Source of the DNA: CAZKWG01 sp964615375
GTDB taxonomy: Bacteria > Myxococcota_A > UBA796 > CAZKWG01
Direction: 5' to 3'
DNA: 64,000 nucleotides
NCBI GenBank assembly: GCA_964615375.1
Contig: CAZTOW010000002.1
Location: 62,001-126,000, forward strand
Shown here: one piece after another, positions 25,876 to 32,992 of the stretch
Position numbering within the stretch: the first letter of the stretch is position 1
How the letters are laid out: each line of letters opens with the position of its first letter
Made by a program: the position numbers and the translations under genes
Notes under the pieces: model-generated
What the model saw: the letters and a program-made list of their open reading frames with translations, nothing else
Told to the model about the DNA's origin: nothing
Database searches by the model: none

Positions 25876-27359
25876 ATGGTCCGAGCCTCCTCGATGAGCA
25901 CGCGCTTGCGAGCAGCCAGTCCGGGCTCCAGCCCGACGGCGGTGGCGGCGGGGTTGTCGAACCTCAGCACGCCCGGCTCCAGCGTCTGGAGCCCGGCGAG
26001 GGTGGCGGCGCGGATCTCCACCAGGGGTGGATCCTCGCTCACGCGCCGGCCGTCCCGGAGCCGCGGGACCAGGAGCTCGCGCGCGCTCAGCCCGGGGGGC
26101 AGGCGGCGGTGGCGCAGGGGGTCGTCGATGTCCACCAGGAAGGCCGGATCCGGGGCCTGGTCCTGAATGTCGTGGATCATGTCGGCGACCATGCGACCGC
26201 TGGCGTCCTGGTAGCGGCGCACGCCCAGCAGGCCCGGGTTGCTGATCTTGACCGGCTGCTCGGACAGCTTGATGCGCGGGCGCCAGACCCCGGCCTCGTC
26301 GCGGATCGCCCCCAGCTTGTAGACGCCGCCCAGCGCCGCCTGGTCGTAGGCGGTGATCAGCTTCGTGCCCACGCCCCAGATGTCCACCTTCGCCCCCTGG
26401 TGGCCGAGGCTCTCGATGAGGCGCTCGTCGAGGTCGTTGCTGGCGACGATCTTCGCGTCGGGGAAGCCGGCCTCGTCCAGCATCTGGCGGGCCTCCTGGC
26501 TCAACGCGGCCAGATCGCCCGAGTCCAGGCGGATCCCGGCGAGCGCGTGGCCGCGGGCGCGGAGCTGGCGGCCGACCTCGATGGCGTGGCGCACGCCCTC
26601 GACGGTGTCGTAGGTGTCCACCAGGAAGGTGCAATTGTTGGGGAGCGCGTCGGCGTAGGCCTGGAACGCCGAGAGCTCGTCGGGGAAGGCCATCACCCAG
26701 CTGTGGGCGTGCGTGCCGCGCACCGGGATGCCCAGCAGGCGCCCGGCGAGCACGTTGCTGGTGGCCGCGCAGCCGCCCACATAAGCCGCCCGCGAGGCCG
26801 AGAGCGCGCCGTCGAAGCCCTGGGCCCGGCGCAGCCCGAACTCCAGCACGGGACGGTCCCCCGCCGCGTGGACCACCCGGCTGGCCTTCGTGGCGATCAG
26901 GGTCTGGAAGTTGAGGATGCACAGCAGCGCCGTCTCGACCAGCTGCACCTCCAGGAGCGGCCCGCTGACCCGCAGGAGCGGCTCGTGGGCGAAGACCGGC
27001 GTCCCCTCGGGGATGGCGTCCACCGAGACCGCGCAGCTGTGCTCGCGCAGGCGCCGCAGGTAGGCCGCGTCGAAGAGCGGGCGCCCGTCGTTGCCCTGGA
27101 GGCTGGCGAGGAAGGCGATGTCCTCCTCGTCGAATCGCAGGTGGGTCAGGTAGTCCAGCGCGTCCGCCAGCCCCGCCGCCACCGCGTATCCACCTTTGAA
27201 AGGCGGCTTGCGGAAGAACAGATGGAAGGCCGCCTCCCGCTCGGCCATGCCCTCCCGGTGGTAACCCTGGCCCATGCTGAGCTGGTAGAGGTCGGTGAGC
27301 AGCCCCAGCGCCGGCCGGTAGAGCGCGCTGGGGTGGGTGCCGGGGAAGGTGGGGCTCAC
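25872..27359 (-). CDS. pncB: Nicotinate phosphoribosyltransferase
   Basis: A 495-residue enzyme that makes nicotinate mononucleotide from nicotinate and PRPP. Family marks: Leu-Leu-Thr-Asp-Leu-Tyr-Gln-Leu-Ser-Met near the start, Glu-Phe-Gly-Leu-Arg-Arg-Ala-Gln-Gly near 170, and Gly-Thr-His-Ala-His-Ser-Trp-Val-Met near 213, which holds the histidine phosphorylated in relatives. The start is GTG 27359 with AGAGG just upstream. It is the first gene of the operon pncB-nadE-nrtR-pncA. nadD, needed between pncB and nadE, is not in the window. Confidence 0.95.
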   Translation of the reverse strand: MSPTFPGTHPSALYRPALGLLTDLYQLSMGQGYHREGMAEREAAFHLFFRKPPFKGGYAVAAGLADALDYLTHLRFDEEDIAFLASLQGNDGRPLFDAAYLRRLREHSCAVSVDAIPEGTPVFAHEPLLRVSGPLLEVQLVETALLCILNFQTLIATKASRVVHAAGDRPVLEFGLRRAQGFDGALSASRAAYVGGCAATSNVLAGRLLGIPVRGTHAHSWVMAFPDELSAFQAYADALPNNCTFLVDTYDTVEGVRHAIEVGRQLRARGHALAGIRLDSGDLAALSQEARQMLDEAGFPDAKIVASNDLDERLIESLGHQGAKVDIWGVGTKLITAYDQAALGGVYKLGAIRDEAGVWRPRIKLSEQPVKISNPGLLGVRRYQDASGRMVADMIHDIQDQAPDPAFLVDIDDPLRHRRLPPGLSARELLVPRLRDGRRVSEDPPLVEIRAATLAGLQTLEPGVLRFDNPAATAVGLEPGLAARKRVLIEEARTI

Positions 27360-27370
27360 GGGGGACCTCT

Positions 27371-27389
27371 TAGTGTGCGGAGTACACTA
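27371..27389. promoter_or_regulatory. Candidate NrtR operator in the pncB promoter
   Basis: TAGTGT (27371-27376) and ACACTA (27384-27389) form an inverted repeat with a 7-base spacer, 12 bases upstream of the pncB GTG. An inverted repeat covering the leader of an operon that encodes its own Nudix-type regulator is what autoregulation by NrtR would need. I do not recall the exact NrtR consensus for this phylum, so the match is by position and symmetry only. Confidence 0.55.
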
Positions 27390-27444
27390 TCAGAGATCCG
27401 GCGCGGAGTCCAGGTCACGGAGTGTCAGGATGGGGTGCGCGCGT

Positions 27445-27579
27445 TCAGGGGCTGGCGCAGGAGCAGCCACAGGTGTTGTTCGCCGCGATCGACACCCAGG
27501 AGCGGCAGACGCAGGCGTAGCCGGGGAGGCAGCTGGCCCCCGGGCTGTCGCACACCACGCCCGACTTGCAGGTGTAACC
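27445..27579 (-). pseudogene. Remnant of a Cys-rich secreted protein (C-terminal end only)
   Basis: A 44-codon open stretch with no start codon and a TGA directly before it. It encodes nine cysteines in short spacings (Tyr-Thr-Cys-Lys-Ser, Cys-Val-Cys-Arg, Cys-Gly-Cys-Ser-Cys) and ends in a TGA at 27445-27447. This looks like the tail of a small disulfide-rich exported protein whose front was lost where the repeat-rich DNA begins. It could also be chance. Confidence 0.4.
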
Positions 27580-27660
27580 TCAGGATCAGGCAGATCAGGA
27601 TCAGGTGCCTGGTATCTTGATCATTGATCAGGGGTCAGGTAGCCCGATCGTCATCCTGGG
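27580..27660. repeat. GATCAGG-rich short repeats
   Basis: Several CAGGATCAGG/GATCAGG units follow each other with variations, and the stretch includes the palindromic pair TGATCA-T-TGATCA at its centre. It joins the Cys-rich remnant to the first copy of the 362-bp duplication. No coding content is seen. Confidence 0.5.
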
Positions 27661-27661
27661 A

Positions 27662-28023
27662 GTGGGTGAACCGCCTCACGCTGACCGTTCACGCCCTGGA
27701 GCTGGAGAACACAGGTTGAACCGCCAAGGCCGCCACGAACGCCAAGGACGACGCGAAGAGATGTACTGGAGGAGCCTGCCTCACCTCCGCGCTCGGACAA
27801 TCGCTGCAGGCTCTTTCAGGTTCCTTCGACGCTTCCCCCGCGGAGCCGCGTCGCGACCCTCTGCCGACCTCTCCCTCGCGCTGGCCTTGGCGCTCGTGGC
27901 GGCCTTGGCGGTTCAATCTGCGCTCTCGCCTCCCCGCGACTCAAACTCACAGGCTCTCGGAATGCTGTCTTACCACGCGAGAAATCGTGAAATTGAAAAT
28001 CGTATCAACCTGACACCTTACCC
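27662..28023 (+). repeat. 362-bp direct repeat, copy 1
   Basis: This block is repeated, by eye without a mismatch, at 28333-28694 (offset 671 bp). Weaker similarity extends about 11 bases to the left. It contains a MITE-like element (27710-27922) and a right-hand tail ending in a Leu/Pro-codon-poor, AT-richer segment with the TGACACCTTAC motif. Open frames through both copies encode the same implausible Arg-rich peptide and are not called as genes. Confidence 0.9.
27710..27922. mobile_element. MITE-like element with ~40-bp terminal inverted repeats, copy 1
   Basis: The arms 27710-27749 and 27883-27922 are inverted repeats with about five mismatches in 40 bases. They are built on the unit AACCGCCAAGG-CCGCCACGA-CGCCAAGG. 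The ~133-bp interior has no credible gene. Similar CCAAGG-rich dyads are scattered in many environmental bacterial genomes. It is most likely a non-autonomous element or a long RNA hairpin; no transposase lies nearby. Confidence 0.6.
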
Positions 28024-28047
28024 CTTATATCAACCTGACACCTTACC
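28007..28047 (+). repeat. Tandem TGACACCTTACCCCTTA units
   Basis: The motif TGACACCTTAC starts at 28011 and 28036 here and again at 28682, 28698, 28775 and 28789. Here two 25-base units (ATCAACCTGACACCTTACCC then CTTAT) lie head to tail. The next ~60 bases are C/A-rich with degenerate copies. On the other strand the motif reads GTAAGGTGTCA, which resembles end sequences I have seen near REP-associated transposases, but that link is only a recollection. Confidence 0.6.
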
Positions 28048-28176
28048 CCTTACCCATGACCTTACCCACCTCACCCACCCACACCCACACCCGCACTTCA
28101 CCCGCAGTCACCCGCTGAGTTGCGGCAACGACCTACGGTCGCTACGCTCCTGATGTCCCAAAGGTGGAGGACGCCC

Positions 28177-28311
28177 GTGTCACGCCCGTTCAGGCTCGCG
28201 CTCCTGGGGGTCGCCGTAGCGACCGCCTGCGCCGTCGGCTGGTGGAGCCTGACCAACGCCCATCTGTCCGAGACGTACTGTCCATCCCTGGAGTGCATCG
28301 CGGTTCGATGA
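28177..28311 (+). CDS. Possible small single-span membrane protein (44 aa)
   Basis: A GTG start is preceded by a good GGAGG eight bases upstream. The product has a short basic front, one hydrophobic helix (Leu-Ala-Leu-Leu-Gly-Val-Ala-Val-Ala-Thr-Ala) and a short polar tail with two cysteines. It fills the unique DNA between the two copies of the duplication. No family is recognised. The ribosome site and the basic-hydrophobic-polar layout support it; the repeat-rich setting argues for caution. Confidence 0.4.
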   Translation: MSRPFRLALLGVAVATACAVGWWSLTNAHLSETYCPSLECIAVR

Positions 28312-28332
28312 ATGTGGCGCCCTATCCTGAAT

Positions 28333-28694
28333 GTGGGTGAACCGCCTCACGCTGACCGTTCACGCCCTGGAGCTGGAGAACACAGGTTGAACCGCCAAGG
28401 CCGCCACGAACGCCAAGGACGACGCGAAGAGATGTACTGGAGGAGCCTGCCTCACCTCCGCGCTCGGACAATCGCTGCAGGCTCTTTCAGGTTCCTTCGA
28501 CGCTTCCCCCGCGGAGCCGCGTCGCGACCCTCTGCCGACCTCTCCCTCGCGCTGGCCTTGGCGCTCGTGGCGGCCTTGGCGGTTCAATCTGCGCTCTCGC
28601 CTCCCCGCGACTCAAACTCACAGGCTCTCGGAATGCTGTCTTACCACGCGAGAAATCGTGAAATTGAAAATCGTATCAACCTGACACCTTACCC
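28333..28694 (+). repeat. 362-bp direct repeat, copy 2
   Basis: This copy is identical by eye to 27662-28023. The absence of differences between copies implies a recent duplication or ongoing gene conversion. The two copies diverge at the right end just after TGACACCTTACCC. Confidence 0.9.
28381..28593. mobile_element. MITE-like element, copy 2
   Basis: This is the same element as at 27710-27922, at the 671-bp offset. Because flanking sequence on both sides is duplicated too, the second copy arose by segmental duplication rather than by a separate insertion. Confidence 0.6.
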
Positions 28695-28713
28695 TCCTGA
28701 CACCTTACCCTCC

Positions 28714-28786
28714 CAGGCTCTCAGAATATTGACCTACCCCGCGAGAAATTGTGAAATTGATAATCGTATCAACCTGACACCTTACT
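28714..28786 (+). repeat. Degenerate third copy of the duplication's right end
   Basis: This 73-base stretch matches 28621-28693 with about ten differences, offset 93 bases. It carries the same CAGGCTCTC...GCGAGAAAT...GTGAAATTGA...CGTATCAACC series and ends in TGACACCTTACTC. It shows that the right end of the repeat unit was duplicated earlier and has since decayed. Confidence 0.7.
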
Positions 28787-28943
28787 CGTGACACCTTACT
28801 CGCACCAGGAGCGAAACGAGCGCGCCAGCCGAAGCTCCCGAGCCCCAGGCCCACATGACCCGGACCGGGAGGAGCGCGACGACCGCGGACACGACGACGG
28901 TGAGCGCACAGAGCCCGAGAGGAAAGAGGATGTCGAAGAGCAT
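28782..28943 (-). CDS. Possible small membrane protein (53 aa) after the permease
   Basis: An ATG at 28943, 17 bases past the permease stop, opens a 53-residue frame with two hydrophobic stretches (Leu-Phe-Asp-Ile-Leu-Phe-Pro-Leu-Gly-Leu near the start, Ala-Leu-Val-Ser-Leu-Leu near the end). Its stop lies inside a TGACACCTTACTC repeat, so the C-terminus may be secondary. A G-rich stretch upstream could serve as ribosome site. No family is recognised. Confidence 0.35.
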   Translation of the reverse strand: MLFDILFPLGLCALTVVVSAVVALLPVRVMWAWGSGASAGALVSLLVRVRCHE

Positions 28944-28959
28944 CGGGCCGCCCGCCCCC

Positions 28960-30351
28960 TCAAGACCCGTGGTGCTCCAGGCCACCCTTGTAGAAGGTGC
29001 TCCCATAGCGCGCCTTGAAGTAGAGCATCGGCACCAGCCCCAGCGCCAGCGCGGCTACGGTCAGCCCCGCCACCTCGCCGCCCAGGTCCGGGAGCTGCTG
29101 CGCGCCCAGGAAGAGCAGGAAGATCGCCGAGGCCCCGGGCCAGAGCCCGCGCATGAACAGCGTGCCCATGTCCCGGCCCAGCACCTTGCGGTGGTACCAG
29201 ACGCAGGCCAGCCCGGTGAGCCCGTAGTAGATCGCCACCATCACGCCGATCGCGCTGATCAGGCTGCTCATCACCGTGCCGATGCTCTCCGACGCCGCCG
29301 AGCCCGCGATCAGCGCCAGCGCCAGGATCCAGATGATCAGCCCCGCCAGCCAGGGGGTCTGGAAGCGCGGGTGGACCTCGGAGAAGCCCTGGTGCAACAC
29401 CGCGTCCCGCCCCATCGAGAACAGCAGCCGCGCGCACTGGGTGAGCTGCGTCTCAATCGTGCCCACCGTGCTGAGGATCACGGCCAGGATGGCGATGTTC
29501 CCCCAGGGGTGCGGCAGCACCGCGTCGCCAAGGGCGGCCAGCAGGCTCGCGCTGTTCTCCTCCACCGCCTCGGGGCTCATGCCCATCTGCACCGCCGTCT
29601 GGATCACGAGGAAGAGCAGCATCACCCCGACCATCCCGATGACGCCGGAGTTTCCGCCTGAGCTGCCCGTGCCCTCGGCCTCCTCCGCCACGTTCGAGGT
29701 CACGTCCCACCCGAAGTAGTAGAAGACCGCCACCAGCATCCCGCCCATGAAGGTCTCGAAGTCGGCGAAGCTGGCGGGCGAGAACCAGGAGAGCGAGAAC
29801 GGGTTGACCGGCGCGCGAGAGAAGGTCACGAAGGCCGCCACCGCCAGCACCAGCAGGGCGATGGCCTCGATCGCGGTCATCAGCTTCTGGAAGCTGGCCG
29901 CGACGTGGACGCCCAGGATGGTCAACACCGCCACCGCGCTGAACCAGAGGCCGCCCACCAGCGCCGCCGCACCCAGGCTCTCCTCCCAGGCGGGGGCCAC
30001 GACGTGCAGGGTCAGCACGCCCACCGGCAGCGCGGCCGTCACCATGAACACCGTGCTGAGGACCAGGAAGGTCCAGGCGGCGAAGAAGCCCAGCATCGGG
30101 TTGATGGAGCGCCCCACCCAGGCGTAGGCCGCCCCCGCGTCCGGCCGCCAGAGGTTCAGATATTTGAACGCGAACGAGATCCCGAACATCGGGACGGCGC
30201 CCAGGATCAGCGCCGCCGGGGAGGCCAGCCCCACCGCGGCGATGAGCGCGGCCGTCGTCGCGTTCAGCGAGTACGAGGGCGCGCTGCCCGCGACCGCGAG
30301 CGTGATGGTGTCGAGGAAGGAGAGCGCGTTCTTCTTGAGCTCAGAGGACAC
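28960..30351 (-). CDS. APC-family amino-acid permease
   Basis: A protein of about 463 residues and 12 membrane helices of the amino acid-polyamine-organocation superfamily. Features: a front of Leu-Lys-Lys-Asn-Ala-Leu-Ser-Phe-Leu-Asp-Thr, a Gly-Ser-Ala-Pro-Ser-Tyr-Ser segment in helix 1 where the substrate is bound, and Asp-Ala-Gly-Ala-Ala-Tyr-Ala-Trp-Val-Gly-Arg in helix 2-3. The start is uncertain: GTG 30351 gives the family's length but has no clear ribosome site. The frame stays open upstream only as antisense of the lipoprotein gene at 30533. The amino acid carried is unknown. Confidence 0.82.
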   Translation of the reverse strand: MSSELKKNALSFLDTITLAVAGSAPSYSLNATTAALIAAVGLASPAALILGAVPMFGISFAFKYLNLWRPDAGAAYAWVGRSINPMLGFFAAWTFLVLSTVFMVTAALPVGVLTLHVVAPAWEESLGAAALVGGLWFSAVAVLTILGVHVAASFQKLMTAIEAIALLVLAVAAFVTFSRAPVNPFSLSWFSPASFADFETFMGGMLVAVFYYFGWDVTSNVAEEAEGTGSSGGNSGVIGMVGVMLLFLVIQTAVQMGMSPEAVEENSASLLAALGDAVLPHPWGNIAILAVILSTVGTIETQLTQCARLLFSMGRDAVLHQGFSEVHPRFQTPWLAGLIIWILALALIAGSAASESIGTVMSSLISAIGVMVAIYYGLTGLACVWYHRKVLGRDMGTLFMRGLWPGASAIFLLFLGAQQLPDLGGEVAGLTVAALALGLVPMLYFKARYGSTFYKGGLEHHGS

Positions 30352-30532
30352 GGAGGACTCGCGGGTGGGGGTGCGAGCCCAGGATACATCAGGTGGTGGT
30401 CGAAAGATCAGCCGCGGGAGATCGGAGCGATCCGCGCGCTCACAAGCGACGGAGCAGATCGTCATCACAGCGCGCGTGGCTCGCGCCATTGGAGCTCGAG
30501 GCGGTGATGTCCGCCCATGCAAGGAGCTGTTC

Positions 30533-31168
30533 ATGAACAATTCGTTGTCAGCCTTCACCCTCATCGGGTTCGCCTGGGTGCTCAACGCCTGTGGGACCCC
30601 CAACCGCTCCTCCGACGAGGACGCCGAGCAGGCGGCGATCTCGCAGCCCTTCGCCGACGCCGCGACGGACGAAGAGCGCGCGGACGCCGTCGAGATCTGG
30701 GCCAGCCAGGCGCCCGTCCTCGCCATCCTCGACGTGGAGTCGGCCGTCGTCACGGAAGACGGCCTGAACCTGACGACCGAGGCCGTCCTCCACGTCGTCG
30801 AGATCCTCCGCGACGAGCAGGGCCTGGAGATGTCCGCCGGTGATCGCCTGTGGATGGAGATCCCCGGCGGCCAGATCGGCGAGCGCTCGCAGCTCACGTC
30901 GAGCGCGCCGCTCCTCTTCGAGGGGGACACCGTCCTGGCCCGGCTCACGCTCGACGAGCGCGGGGACCTGGGCTTCGACGGTCACAACTCCGTCATCCCC
31001 GTCCGGGATGGCCTGGCCCGGGTCTGCGTCAACCCCGACCCTGGCGCCATCCTGCGCTGCGTGGACGCCGGCTCGGCGGTGATCGCGCTGGAAGAGCTCC
31101 CCCTCTTCACCGGCGCGGACGCCGGCCTCGACCTGCCCGTGACCGCGCTCCGCGGCCGGCTCCTGTAG
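30533..31168 (+). CDS. Lipoprotein of unknown function
   Basis: A 211-residue exported protein. AAGGAG lies eight bases before the ATG. The signal segment ends Val-Leu-Asn-Ala-Cys (lipobox, Cys20). The mature part is acidic, with alternating strands and helices and no domain I recognise. A CVNPDPGA...LRCVDAG segment near 175 has a likely disulfide pair. It is read in the same direction as the secreted protein 54 bases downstream; the two may be co-transcribed. Confidence 0.65.
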   Translation: MNNSLSAFTLIGFAWVLNACGTPNRSSDEDAEQAAISQPFADAATDEERADAVEIWASQAPVLAILDVESAVVTEDGLNLTTEAVLHVVEILRDEQGLEMSAGDRLWMEIPGGQIGERSQLTSSAPLLFEGDTVLARLTLDERGDLGFDGHNSVIPVRDGLARVCVNPDPGAILRCVDAGSAVIALEELPLFTGADAGLDLPVTALRGRLL

Positions 31169-31222
31169 ATACACGGCCTCCCTTCGAACCTGTTGGCACC
31201 CTTGACGATCTGTGGAGAACTC

Positions 31223-31777
31223 ATGCGCAACTACATCTGTGGCTCTGCCCTCCTCGCCCTCAGCCTCGGCGCCGCTCCGGCCTTCGCGACGACCGCGTCG
31301 GGCTACGTGGTCGCCTTCCAGTCCTACAACAGCGGCCAGGCGTACTCCTGCGCGCTGGTGCTCGGCTCGTCGTCGTCGTCCACCTCCGGCACGACCTACT
31401 ACATCGACGACTCCAGCTCCACCGACGACGACGCCATCTGCACCATGGCCATGAACGCCATGTACTTCAACGGCAGCGTCACCGTCACCTACACCTCCAG
31501 TGGAGGGTCGCGTGTCGCGACCGGCCTGTCCAGCAGCCGCAGCTCCAGCAACATCACCGCCCTGTACTCGGACGACGCCACGGGCACGACCTCGGCGGAC
31601 AAGTGCTTCGCCGTGATGTCCGGCTCGTCGGGATCGGTCGACGCCTACGTGGACGACGACTCCAGCGAGGAGATCGTGACCTGCGCGCACCTCGCGCTGA
31701 CCCACTTCATCGGGTCCGCGAGCTGGAGCGTCAACCGCACCTCGGGCGAGATCAACTACCTCTACACGGTGTACTGA
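31223..31777 (+). CDS. Small secreted Ser/Thr-rich protein
   Basis: A 184-residue protein with a clear signal peptide (Leu-Leu-Ala-Leu-Ser-Leu-Gly...Ala-Phe-Ala). The mature part is rich in Ser, Thr, Asp and Tyr with four cysteines (about residues 44, 73, 131, 155) that could form two disulfides, and mostly predicted beta strands. GGAG precedes the ATG at 31223. No family is recognised. A strong hairpin follows the stop by five bases. Confidence 0.65.
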   Translation: MRNYICGSALLALSLGAAPAFATTASGYVVAFQSYNSGQAYSCALVLGSSSSSTSGTTYYIDDSSSTDDDAICTMAMNAMYFNGSVTVTYTSSGGSRVATGLSSSRSSSNITALYSDDATGTTSADKCFAVMSGSSGSVDAYVDDDSSEEIVTCAHLALTHFIGSASWSVNRTSGEINYLYTVY

Positions 31778-31782
31778 CCCGT

Positions 31783-31823
31783 CGGCGCCCTGGTACCGAC
31801 CGCCTGGCGGTACCAGGGCGCCG
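31783..31823 (+). terminator. Perfect 16-bp hairpin after the secreted-protein gene
   Basis: CGGCGCCCTGGTACCG (31783-31798) pairs fully with 31808-31823 around a 9-base loop. It starts six bases after the stop codon. No U tract follows, so it may act as a Rho-independent terminator of weak type, an mRNA 3' stabiliser, or both. Confidence 0.65.
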
Positions 31824-31847
31824 TCGCGCTCCTGATCGACCCTGGCC

Positions 31848-31964
31848 TCAGCCGCGCGTGACGGCGCTCCCGATGCTGTGGATGGTGCCGGCCCGGACGC
31901 CCGTGCGGACGGAGGTGCTGACGGTGGCGCGGCGGATGCTCAGGGTGCTGGTCTCGTTGCGCAT
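31848..31964 (-). CDS. Possible 38-residue peptide gene
   Basis: An ATG at 31964 with GGAG six bases before it opens a 38-codon frame ending in TGA at 31848. The peptide is rich in Ser, Thr, Val, Arg and Gly, with repeats of the Ser-Thr-Ser-Val-Arg-Thr-Gly kind, and has no membrane helix. A 9-bp perfect hairpin ends 12 bases upstream. It could be a leader peptide, a precursor peptide or chance. It converges on the secreted-protein gene. The stretch 31824-32174 has no other credible gene. Confidence 0.35.
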   Translation of the reverse strand: MRNETSTLSIRRATVSTSVRTGVRAGTIHSIGSAVTRG

Positions 31965-31976
31965 GAGGGCTCCATC

Positions 31977-31998
31977 GGGTGATCGGATGCGATCACCC
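31977..31998. promoter_or_regulatory. 9-bp inverted repeat before the 38-residue peptide frame
   Basis: GGGTGATCG and CGATCACCC flank a 4-base loop. A second dyad, CCTCACC/GGTGAGG, lies at 32014-32034. The two lie in a short gap between divergent reading frames (peptide to the left, membrane protein to the right) and may be operators. Confidence 0.4.
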
Positions 31999-32174
31999 TG
32001 ATCTCTGGTGTGGCCTCACCACGCTCGGGTGAGGTGCAGTCCCCTTATGGTGCGCCACGCGGGCCGGGGAGGCGCTGGGACAGAGTTGAGACACGCGCGG
32101 AACAATGTCCCGAGCCGCGGCGGGAGAGGCCGGGGGCGGCGCGAGCGCGATCCGCTCCATGCTATGCTCGCCGC

Positions 32175-32771
32175 ATGTACATCCAAGCCAACGTGCAGCT
32201 CGGCGTGAACCCGGAGCAGGTCCCGATGCCCCCGGAGACCTGCTGCAACTGTGGGTCGGGGTCGGGCGTGCGGGTGGTCACGACCACGCTCCCCTACACG
32301 CGCTTCATGATGCTGGGCGGCGTTGAGTGGGAGCTCCCCATCGCCCTCCCCGCCTGCGAGACCTGCCTGCCCACCCTCTCCCGCCGGCACCCGGGGCGCG
32401 TGGGACCCGTCCTGGCCTGGACGGTCTGGTTCGGGTTCGCCTTCCTGGGCGTGATGGCGGGCCAGGCCGAGCTGGAGCGCGAGGTGGGCTACAGCACCCT
32501 GATCCTCGCCGGGGTGATCGCGCTCGGGATCGTGAGCGCCTGGTACGGCCGCCGCCGGCCGGTCGGCGCGCAGACGAGCTGGTATCAGCCGGTGCGGGTG
32601 GTGCAGCTGAGGCAGCGCTTCAGCGGCGCGGTCACGGGGTTCACCCTGGGTTTCACGAATGAGCGCTTTGCTGTGGCGGTAGCGCTGAAGAGCGGGCTGC
32701 CGGCGCCAGAGCGGCGGGGGGAGCTGTGGGCGGTGCGGGTGGAGGGGGTGGGGGCGGCGAGCGGGGAGTGA
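32175..32771 (+). CDS. Membrane protein with N-terminal Cys pairs (zinc-ribbon-like)
   Basis: A 198-residue protein. Residues 23-27 hold Cys-Cys-Asn-Cys and a later Cys-Glu-Thr-Cys near 60-63, which could bind zinc. Two hydrophobic helices follow (Leu-Ala-Trp-Thr-Val-Trp-Phe-Gly-Phe and Ile-Leu-Ala-Gly-Val-Ile-Ala-Leu), then a soluble tail. The ATG at 32175 gives the most natural start; there is no strong ribosome site. No family name can be given. Confidence 0.55.
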   Translation: MYIQANVQLGVNPEQVPMPPETCCNCGSGSGVRVVTTTLPYTRFMMLGGVEWELPIALPACETCLPTLSRRHPGRVGPVLAWTVWFGFAFLGVMAGQAELEREVGYSTLILAGVIALGIVSAWYGRRRPVGAQTSWYQPVRVVQLRQRFSGAVTGFTLGFTNERFAVAVALKSGLPAPERRGELWAVRVEGVGAASGE

Positions 32772-32992
32772 TGCTCCCCAGAGTGGGCAATACCGCACAT
32801 AACAGCAGTGCCATTTCCCCCATCTGTTCAGGCAGATATTCAGTTGAAAAGCTGTCTTGTTCGATGGAACGCGTATTGCAGTACTCCCATGATGGGCCGA
32901 ATAGCAGCGCTGGTCTCCCTCGGCCATGCCGAGACTGTGCTGCCGATGAAGTCAGGCACAGCGCAGCTCTTCGCTCGAAACAGGGGGGTGTC

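Noticed and set aside
27605..28791. Open frames of 182 and 159 codons through the repeated blocks
   Set aside because: Both encode the same Arg-rich, low-complexity peptide created by the direct repeat and MITE arms; no ribosome site and no family.
28007..28799. CRISPR array
   Set aside because: The TGACACCTTAC units are short, unevenly spaced and have no constant-length spacers; no cas genes are present.
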